From Isoetes taiwanensis (lineage: Eukaryota; Streptophyta; Lycopodiopsida; Isoetales; Isoetaceae): a stretch of DNA of 64,000 nt. Below are positions 22,947-31,562 of the stretch, in pieces. The DNA lies in the NCBI GenBank assembly GCA_021234155.1, contig JAJEKV010000067.1, positions 3,217,279 to 3,281,278 on the forward strand, given 5' to 3'. The notes under the pieces were generated by a model. It saw only the letters and a program-made list of their open reading frames with translations, did not search any database and was not told the origin of the DNA. The translations under genes were made by a program, and so were the position numbers. Position 1 is the first letter of the stretch; every line of letters starts with the position of its first letter.

Positions 22947-23300
22947 TGTTGCAATCGAGATCCCGCGAACTGCCGGTGCGTTTTCGACTATTTACGAGCC
23001 CATTGAACTATTACGAGTACTTCCGCGGCCCAAGCACAATCCGGATCTTTGCGATTTCCACTGCCGCAGTGCGCTTTTTCTCCTTCCGCCCTCTTCTGTT
23101 GCCCTCTCCCCTCTTCTCTCGGTTTTCGATCTGGCTCCTCGAGATCCTCGGCACCGTGCGTCTCTGCATCGCTTCCCTTTTTACTTCCCCCGTTGGCGTC
23201 TGGGGATTCCCCTGATCGGATGTCCACCGCTTTCCAGGTTCAAGCCACGTGTACACGTCTTCCTTTTCCTGATTGTTCTACATAAAGGCTAATTTCAACA
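22947..23300 (-). repeat. 5' LTR of the nested copia element
   Basis: This 354-bp LTR is notably rich in CpG. Its partner is 17984-18336. Confidence 0.92.
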
Positions 23301-23379
23301 GCGAGGCAATTCCAGACTCGAAATTATCGATACATGGCACAAATATCATACAAAAATATCATATATTCCAATAAAACAT

Positions 23380-23993
23380 TAAGGGATCAATCCATGTTTT
23401 TCCACGTATTTAACAAGGTGTGGTTCCATGTCACCGTTCTATCCAGGTTAAGGTATGAATCTAACACTTCACCCAATCATCCCCATAGCCAAATTATGCA
23501 TAATAGACACAAACTTCACCCGAAAAATCATCATGCAAAGTTTTTGGATCGTAGGATGGTGGATTCGGGGCTGCGTTTGATTGTAGAAGCATTTGAGAGC
23601 ATCATCATCCACTATGATTATATCATCCTTATTCTCGATACCAAGTTAGGTCCATCATGTTACTCAAGTGTTTGATGAAGATAGGCTTGCTGTTGGATCC
23701 TTGGGATTAGTGAACTTCACACATTTGTTCTGATCCCAAAAGGTCAACCAATGTCTCGCATTTCCCCGGTGCCTCCAAAGTATCCTTGATGTTCCTTAGT
23801 TCCATGGATGACCAAATACCAACTCGAAATAACTTTGAATGCCTCATCTAGCATCTCCTTCAAGTCTTGCCGGGATAGATCCACTTGGTGTTTGATTCTC
23901 TTTGGTGTCTGATTAAACCGATCTCTAGCCACTTTATTTTTTTCGGAAAAGTCTTGCAAAGGACTCCGTTTAGGTCGAACACCACAACCTTCT
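23380..23993 (-). pseudogene. FCP1/NIF-type HAD phosphatase gene of element 2, decayed
   Basis: Read from about 23993 the minus strand gives KKVVVFDLNGVLCKTF, the HAD motif I of FCP1/NIF-type phosphatases (first Asp nucleophile; Asn in place of the second Asp, as in many plant members). After frameshifts come LKEMLDEAF, then WLTFWDQNKCVKF (plant FCP1-like proteins have WDQS.C), then DDIIIVDDDALKCFYN with the motif IV acidic cluster, and a VKYVEKHGLIP tail near 23390. The family removes phosphates from protein serines such as RNA polymerase II CTD. Several frameshifts make this copy non-functional. A possible first exon (MAADANKPKMI at 24256-24223) precedes a palindrome-bearing intron-like gap, but the phase does not fit cleanly. 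Confidence 0.7.
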
Positions 23994-26273
23994 TAGAAAC
24001 GCAATGCAAGTGAAACATCAAATATGTATCCGGTCGACAAGATCACGATAACACAAAAACAATACAAACGCGCCAAAGCGTGATTTGAGTTAGTCTTAAC
24101 CAAATCGGCTTCGGCGTGTTTAGTTTGACAACGAAAAATAATCAAAGCACGCTGGGCGCGATTTAATTTAAAGGTAATACAAATTAAATCACGGCGTGGC
24201 GATTTCATGGGCAAGGCCATACCTATCATCTTCGGTTTATTTGCGTCGGCGGCCATTCTCCCCTAAAGCCACCCTTAATCTTAGGTGCTCTTACATTTGT
24301 TAGAATTATTATTTTCTATTAGTTCATTGCGTCCTTCTCACAACCGACATTATTTTACTATTGATTTGGCAAACACGCGAATCACTAGAGTCGCCTTTGG
24401 TTGCCTTGATTTTGAGTTGCCAAGGTTCTCAATTAGTTCATTGTTAACCCGTGAATCTACTCTATTGTTGCTTGCATCACCACGAAGGGAGGCAAGGATA
24501 TTCCCTAAGTTCGCGATCATATTACTTTGAGCAGCCGGTTTAGCGACTATTTGTTCATTGCTTTCCTTATCGGTACAGCGGATTACTAGTTCCCTCACCA
24601 GAACCATCGTCCACTTTCGAATTGGACAAGTCTACGAGACTTTTGATTGCTGATGATTTCAGGTTGCCATAAGGGACTTTAGGAGATTTGGCAAGCACAT
24701 GCACGAGGAATGGTTCAAGAAAGTCTTTGGCCTGCTCATCACTCACAAAGCAGTGACATCTTCTAACACCCATAAGAGCCTCTCGGGCAATATAACCTCC
24801 AACATGAAGCTCCAAGCAGGTTGTATCAATTGGAGCAAATGCCTCGACGAGGTAAGCAGTCATAGACGGGGGAAATCCATTTTTATTTAAGAGGCCCTTC
24901 TCCTTAGTTTGTAGCTCGTACTCGATTTCCCCACTTAGGAGGGGGTCTCGATCCTCATCCTCTTCTGACTCATCCTGTTCTGACTGATCCTGATCCGTAT
25001 GATAGAATATAGTTCTTAAGTCTGGATCATCTAGAAGAAAACATTCCCATGCACTGCTATTGTCACCCTTGGCCTTAGCAATATCATATTCCTTGTCTGA
25101 CGGCATTGCTATCATAATAAATATCACATGTGCCATCTTCCGTTCTGTTCGCAGCTCATTATCCTTAACATCATATATTAGGCATCCCTCCCTAATAACT
25201 TTGAGGCACTCCAGATCATGAGCAGCGGATAGTGCATGCAGATGTGACTCACCTAAAGGACAAACGATGAGAATAGTGAAGGACCTCTCAGTTGTCAATC
25301 CTATACAGCTGGTAAAGAAGCTGCTGTAGTCCTTCTGGTTCATGCCCATATCTCCTCTCCCACCCCTGTTGTCCAACACAAAGAGTGATATATTTTTAAG
25401 GCAAGAAGTTGATTCTGGCAAGAGACCTTTGTACCCAATGGAGAATGAATACCGGACAGTGTCTTCTTCTCCAGTAATCTTCTTCACAAGGGCCACTTTT
25501 CTTCTCAACTCGGCCAGTACCTTAGGGGGTAGAGTCTCTTTATGTTTTGTATTTTTAGCCTTCCAATTCTTTAGGAAGTCCTTTGACCAGAATACAAACT
25601 TCTTGATGTCATCATTCTTGACCTTGTATTTGTCCGAAGAATCCAATTTCCGGATAATGCCACATCCCCAGATAGCCTTTGTAACTTCGGCTCCTATAGC
25701 TGACTTCATTGTTGCATTACATCCTTCACATGGGCTGCAGACTCAATGAAGGACATCCTATCCTTAGTGAAAGCACTCTTCTTGTATAAGACTTCCTTCT
25801 TTAAGCGGTCTAAAACCCAAATGGTCTCGGCGTCGTCTAGCCCCCGAGTCTTTCTCATCTCTCTCACATTCAAGTCAAAGATGCTTACATCAACGGGAGG
25901 CACCCTACCCATAGTATCCGGCGCTTCCGTTGTGCATAAAGCGTCCCTGCATTCATTCCACTTTTGCCATACGCCTCCTTACAAAACACAATCTTATACT
26001 GAAGTGTTGGGCCTGACACGCTAGATGAGCTTTTGAAAAGGATCTGCAATGTCATCACCACCTTTTTCTTTGATTTTCTTACGTTTTTCTTCTTCTCTGT
26101 ATAATTGTTTTGCGGCGAGTCCGCTCCGGTAGCTTGAAAGCCTCGGACTTTGACCATACATGCGGTGGGTAATGGGCAGCCATATTCCACCCACTGTTGA
26201 CGGGCGTGGCGCAGTTGCTCCACGTATGAACTGCCAAAAGTACAGGCATTGAATCAGTATCAGAGACAAGAAA

Positions 26274-26631
26274 CACGCCGGGCGCGATTTCAATAGAAAA
26301 GATCAACCTCAAAGCACGTCTGGCGTGAAATGAATTAAATACCAATGCAATTCACGCCAGGCGTGCGTTTGAATCGGTTGAATTCACGCCAGGCATGCTT
26401 TGAAATGAAACCAAATCACGCCAGGCGTGCTTTCAAATCAAATCAAAAGCACGCCTGGCGTGAATTGATTTGATTTGAAAGCACGCCTGGCGTGAATTGG
26501 TTTCATTTGAAAGCACGCCTGGCATGCCTGGCGTGAATTGATTTGATTTGAAAGCACGCCTGGCGTGAATTGATTTGATTTGAAAGCACGCCTGGCGTGA
26601 ATTGGTTTCATTTGAAAGCACGCCTGGCGTG
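26274..26631. repeat. Phased palindrome array of element 2 (11 copies)
   Basis: CACGCCWGGCGTG or variants start at 26274, 26315, 26353, 26385, 26417, 26450, 26482, 26514, 26555, 26587 and 26619, with a partial extra copy near 26525. The inner spacing is 32-33 bp. Spacers are themselves repeated and switch orientation near 26440, so the left part of the array is an inverted copy of the right part. The array lies wholly within a GT-AG intron. Confidence 0.93.
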
Positions 26632-27854
26632 AAGATTAAAATGCTAACATCCTAATGCAGTCAATTACCTTTTGTATAGAAATGTCTTCCCCATTTCATT
26701 CAAAGTTGCACTAATCTCAGCCAAATCTGCAGGTGAAGTATTGGCATCCAAGAGACGACACCTCCTATACGCATAGTGATTATAGAACACGCTTTGGCCC
26801 GTTTGTTCTGCCTGCCTGATGAGGGCCTTCTGTGCCTCAACAGAATGCTGCCCGTCGATGATGACAAATTTAATGTTATCATTTAACATTAATTCCTCGA
26901 AGTTCGTCCACACAGCAGGCTTGTTCGAGATCATATCCCAAGGTAACACATCCGCTGGCATAGGCATTTGACCTGGATTACTAACTATGCTCTGAACAAT
27001 CTCCATGGCATATGCAGGATCATATCTTCTGCTAACATAAATGGAGCTTGGTGAACGGATGAGGGACTTCACATGGATCGCAAAAGTTTCCTTAAGACCC
27101 AATGGATAATGGTCAGCATACTTATTCAGCTTGTTCATGGCCTCTAGCTGCGCCACCCTGTCCTGTTCATTCTCAAAAACAGAAGCCTCCATGCCTTCGA
27201 CAACTGCAGGAAGAACATCCTTCCCTAGATTTAGGACCCTCCTAGAAGCTTCCAAGTCAGCTAATTCCCTAGCTTGCTGCAAATAGTGACTTGGTGTCGG
27301 TTTAGTGGACATGCCTCTACGCACAGCTGTAACCCCTTGGCAAATAGATATTGGCGTAACTGCTACATTGGTGGGCCAGCCATACTTAAAACATGTCTCA
27401 ACGTTCACATCTGTCTTCATGAACGTATCCTTGTATGCGGTAGCTCTACAATGAGTAAGTCTGAGCAGATCTTTCTTCTGCTTATGTGTAATCTCCAAGA
27501 GCAATTTGCAGTTGGTGTCGTCCTCTTCCTCACAAGAGATTAGGATCCCTTGTTTGGTCATCTTGTGCCTTCCTTTTTCTCGAAGAGAGTTAAGTCGAGC
27601 TTGCCATTTGTCTTGGCAAGGTCAACATACCACTCGACACCCTCGTCCATTTCCTCTTCAGGGCAGGCAGGGTCAGTGGTTGCTATAAGAATCGGCCCTT
27701 CATCATCTAAGGTGAGATCATATGGTACTGCATCTGGGTCGTCTACCCTTGGTTTCTTGCCAGGAATAGAACCCGAATTATTAGGGGTTTTCTTCCTCTT
27801 GAGCACTGCAAAAGAAGATGAACATTTTTTAGAGTACTTTTCAGAACAAGAGAT

Positions 27855-27905
27855 CACGCTTGGCGTGCATTTAAACCTAAATTAGTACAATTCACGCGTG
27901 GCGTG
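27855..27905. repeat. Two element-2 palindromes in intron 1
   Basis: Variants of the element palindrome start at 27855 and 27893, just upstream of exon 2 in the intron of the ParB-like gene. The rest of that intron (to 28254) holds no gene. Confidence 0.8.
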
Positions 27906-28375
27906 TTGGTAGCTCCTATTATGAACTATGCTATGCGTGAATTTGAAACTAAATTAGTTTGCATCCACATTTTAAGCTACATACCCTTTATGAATCCATA
28001 TTTCACACTATTTAACCTCATTGAACATTGCTATCTCCAACTGTCTAACATTGCTATATTCTATAAAACAGATCAAAATTATGTTCTACAAAACGGACAA
28101 TCAGAGCATTAACTGATGGTAATACTTAAAATTCATGCAAAGCATAATAACTCAAATTCATGCAAAGGATAATAACTGAAGGCAAGGAAATAACTCAAAT
28201 TCATGCAAGCATAATACTCTCTACACAGTGTGTATTCTGTGGCAAATTAAATACCTTGAATAGGAGGGGTCTGATCAACGTCCTCTGAAACTTGAGAAGT
28301 GCCGGGTTTTGAGATTCCTCTTCCACCGCTTCCTCGGCCCCATCCGCCTCGACCTCAATTCGTTTTAGAAGACAT

Positions 28376-29262
28376 CTCCGGAGTCGGAAGGTCGCTCAGA
28401 TACGCGCTCGAGCTGCTCGAAGAAATAGCTACTCGAGCTGTTCTAGAAATAGCTGGCAAGAAATAGCTTTTTCTACCTGTACAAGAGAAATTTGAATTTC
28501 AAGAAAACACAATATGCAGTTTCGAAATATTCTTGACATATAAAATAATAATGACGAAGATTCACTTTCAAATAAAAAAAAAGAACCCGTCCGCCGACTT
28601 CTTTCATTGAGTTTTTAAAAAGCAATCTACCGTGTTCTTGCATTGATTACATTTATCCCGCCTAAATGTAATTAACCTAAGCTTTCTTCTAACTCGAATT
28701 TCTCCCGACCGCCTGAGTTTCCATAGCGCCTGTGATTTGGAGAACTCGAATCAGCTTCTCAAGAATGGCTACAGAATTCTGGTATTCATCTCATTCCTAT
28801 AGCTTGAACATTAATTTCCAATAGTAGGCGTCTGAATAGCAATTGTCTGCAGTGTCGAAGATGAATTTTTCATGTTAACTACAAATCAGAAAAGGAAAGT
28901 AGGATTATGCAAGATCGACTCCATCGATCCGATCCGCGAAATCATGGAATTCCACTTTCGGGGATAAGTATGTCCGAAAGTTCTGTTGATTAATCTTCTT
29001 GCGCTATGGATGAAGCTTTACCTCGCAGACACCCCGGTGGGGATACGGTTGGAGTTGGAACATTTGTTGCGTGGCCAAGAAACCGCTTAAAAAAGGTATG
29101 TAACATGTATTACATTGTAGAAATATAGAAGTAGGCAAAATCTGTTGTATTAATTGGAAAAAGTTTACAATTGTATATAATCTGGATAAACCAGACATAC
29201 AAAATCCCAGACTATTTCAAGCACAGTCTACTATTTCAAGCCCAGTCTACTGAGTACCTGGG
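28376..29262. other. Upstream region of the ParB-like gene
   Basis: About 0.9 kb with no recognisable coding sequence. It should contain the promoter of the minus-strand ParB-like gene, but I see no element I can support. Confidence 0.5.
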
Positions 29263-29834
29263 CTATCGATCGATACTCCCATTTCCATTCCAGGGCATAG
29301 TGAATTCTTCTGGTAAAACCCCAGCAAAAACCCCAGGCTCCAGCTCCACCTCCCCCGCCTGCTCCACCTCCACCTCCTGCTCCACCTCGTGGTCATGCCC
29401 CATTGGTTGAGCCATTGCATCGTATGCCGCCTGCGGTAGTGGTTCGTGCTGAGGCATCCGGGCATAGAGGCTAGCCACTAACCAATGAAGCTCCTCATTT
29501 TGAATCTCGAGCTGACGGTTGCGAGATTCACTCTCGATCAATGCATGTACTGCATTATCGAAGTGGTCAGCTAATACTGCCAGTCTCCGTGTGATCTCTA
29601 GGGCCTCAGTGCCCAGGCTTAAAATGGCCCTGCGCTCCCTGTTCATATACATTACTTGATCCATGTACTGCAGGGGTTGCAAGACTGGTGCTCGGTCGCC
29701 TTGGTGCTTTCGGATCGCGGTTCAACGGTTTGGAGCTTGCGGCCCATAGCTGAGTGAAGTTTGTTTGATTGCTGCCCTAAATGTAATTCCAATGCATCTT
29801 CGTCACCAACCGGGTGATTAATGTAACTTGGCAT
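29263..29834 (-). pseudogene. Small coiled-coil/acidic protein of element 2, unknown function
   Basis: Two overlapping minus-strand frames (29834-29652 and 29682-29263) make one product of about 175 residues with a single frameshift. It starts MPSYINHPVGDEDALELHLG. The middle (RRAILSLGTEALEITRRLAV to ELHWLVASLYARM) is helical with a coiled-coil-like pattern. The end is acidic (EVEQEVEVEQAGEVELEPG). I do not recognise the family. Its place between the ParB-like gene and the palindrome-rich intergenic region, on the same strand, suggests a further accessory gene of element 2. Confidence 0.5.
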
Positions 29835-29867
29835 CTATCAATAGGAAGTTAGTGGAGTATCAGTATT

Positions 29868-30869
29868 CACGCCTGGCGTGTTATATTTATTTTATAAACT
29901 TAGAAGCTAAGAGACACGCCCGGCGTGTTTAACTTAAAAGTTGAAACTAGGGATAAAATTGTTTGCACGCTCAGCGTGTAAACTGCTATATAGAAAAAAA
30001 CTATACGCTTCGGTGCATTCAATGAGGAGGGAAAAAAAAATTATGCAGGATAGATAAGTAAATAGATAAAGGCCGGGCAACGTGTAAATAATTGCCCGGC
30101 CTTTATCTATTTACTTATCTATCCAGATGATTTTTTTCTCCTCTCTATTTGAATGCACGTCGAGCGTGTATTCATATTCAAGGCTAAGGTTAGCATGGAA
30201 CACGCTTAGCGTGTTTCAAATATTATCTTTGAGATTTTTCTAATGCTTTCTACTACACATTCATAATAGAAACTTGCATGCAATAGCATGATTAATTCAG
30301 GAAGAGAAACTCAAGAATTTACTCGAAACAAAAAGAAGCAGATGAAGTTTATAAAAAACTATTCTGGTTTTCATAAACATCATCTGCTTCCTCTGCCTCG
30401 AGCAAATGCAAAAGCTTGTCTTCTTGGATTAAACCTGCCATTGAGATGCAGCTTAAAACTAAATGAAAACTAACCTTGAGTTCTGAGGCTAGAAGGATTC
30501 GAAGAACGGAGGACTTTGCTTTTGGTTTTAATTCCGAGGCTTTTGGATTCGCAGACCTTAGTCCTCTGCTTTTGGTTTTAATTTTGAGCCTCCGATGTCC
30601 TGCACTCTCACGGATGCTCTGGGAACAAAGGCGAGTCTTTTCGTAAGTTAGGAATTGCCGAAACCAAACATCTAACATTGCTGAAAAGAAATCTGCTCAC
30701 CAAGATTTTAGGAGGGCGGATGCAAACACAGCTGAAGCGCAACCGACAAATCGTATGAAGAAAGGAAGAAATTGTAGGAACTTTGAGAGCGTGAAATGGA
30801 TTTATATAAGTATAATTAGAAATAAATTAGCGTGAATAATTGATTGCTTGAATTAACACGCCTGGCGTA
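29868..30869. repeat. Scattered element-2 palindromes between divergent genes
   Basis: Variants of CACGCCWGGCGTG start at 29868, 29915, 29966, 30156, 30201 and 30857, around a large hairpin. This is the intergenic gap between the minus-strand genes and the plus-strand transposase, the position equivalent to arrays A and B of element 1. No gene is recognised from 29835 to 31562. Confidence 0.85.
30048..30124. repeat. Perfect 33-bp inverted repeat with 11-nt loop
   Basis: Arms 30048-30080 and 30092-30124 are exact reverse complements around an 11-nt loop. Weaker complementarity extends outward to roughly 29999-30175, including the GCATTCAA/TTGAATGC pair. It could be a fold-back insertion or a small-RNA hairpin. 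Confidence 0.9.
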
Positions 30870-31562
30870 CGGTCTTCCCGCCAGACATGACATGTATATG
30901 GTATATATGGAGAATATTGCATTTTATGCAATAAATTCTCACGGCATTTTATTCCATTTATTGCATTCGAAAAAAAAGAATTTCGAAATTTTATATAGGC
31001 TAAATTAAAAATGATTTTAAAGGCAAAATTATCAAGGCTAAAAAATGACTTGTTGAGTTGGGGAATTATTTTAGGTCGTATAGGAAAATTTTCTATACTG
31101 CTGTGATGAATCAGAGATTTCTCATGTGGTTGATTTATAGCGTTCCCGAGACTTTGTTGAGACAAATGCAGAGACAAAATTTTAGAGAAAACACTTTGGA
31201 GACAAAATGCTTGGAGAAAACAGTTTGATTTTCTCATGTCTACCTTATCAGTTATATGTCTTTTCGTAATCATATATCCAAATTTTCGATAATTAAAATT
31301 TGGATATATTTATATGAATGTCATTTCCTTGTTGTTGCCACGAAAATTCTTGTTTTAAATGATTTCGTTTACACCCATTGTTATTATTATATTAAACCTA
31401 TTTCCAAGGAATTTCTTGCTTTAAAAAAAAATTGATTTACCTCTACATATTCCAAAAATGTATGTACTTTTCTTATCTTATGGTGTAATAATTTTTTCCT
31501 ACTCATTGACTAAAAAGGTGCAATTTGTCTAGGTCAATGGTGCCTCTCCAACTCAAGATGGT

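Larger units (their letters stand above)
17984..23300 (-). mobile_element. Complete Ty1/copia retrotransposon nested in element 2
   Basis: A 5.3-kb element has LTRs at 22947-23300 (5') and 17984-18336 (3'), ends TGTTG...CAACA, and 5-bp target duplications GCGAG (17979-17983 and 23301-23305). A tRNA-Met-like PBS follows the 5' LTR (GGGTATCGAGCTAG on the minus strand), and a purine tract AAAGGGGAG precedes the 3' LTR. Gag and pol are in standard copia order but interrupted by frameshifts and by a 322-bp MITE. The LTRs are clearly diverged, so the insertion is old. Confidence 0.93.
24350..28375 (-). pseudogene. ParB-like / methyltransferase-like fusion gene of element 2
   Basis: Exon 1 (28375-28255) encodes a Gly/Arg-rich head with an in-frame TGA and a GT donor. 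Exon 2 (27805-26669) has a KRKKTPNN basic patch, an acidic stretch and, after a frameshift near 27560, the ParB-like motif KFVIIDGQHSVEAQKAL (about 26.85 kb), followed by LLDANTSPADLAEISATLNE. An intron (26668-26231) holds the palindrome array. The next exon begins SYVEQLRHARQQWVEYGCP. The long frame 25709-24567 then carries a beta-order methyltransferase fold: SLFVLDNRG where DPPY is expected, and VEAFAPIDTTCLELHVGGY then GRRCHCFVSD where FxGxG is expected. Both catalytic and SAM motifs are therefore lost. The tail reaches 24350 after another frameshift. It is probably a catalytically dead, possibly DNA-binding, paralogue of the element 1 protein. Confidence 0.7.

Noticed and set aside
22946-23292. 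Overlapping frames rich in Arg, Pro and Ser on both strands
   Set aside because: They lie entirely in the CpG-rich LTR of the nested copia element.
26433-26621. 62-residue minus-strand frame rich in SNETNSRQACFQ-like repeats
   Set aside because: It is a translation of the palindrome array inside an intron, not a protein.
26274-26631. CRISPR-like appearance of evenly spaced palindromic repeats
   Set aside because: Repeat units are only 13 bp, the spacers are themselves repeated and inverted, the array lies in a eukaryotic intron and there are no cas genes.
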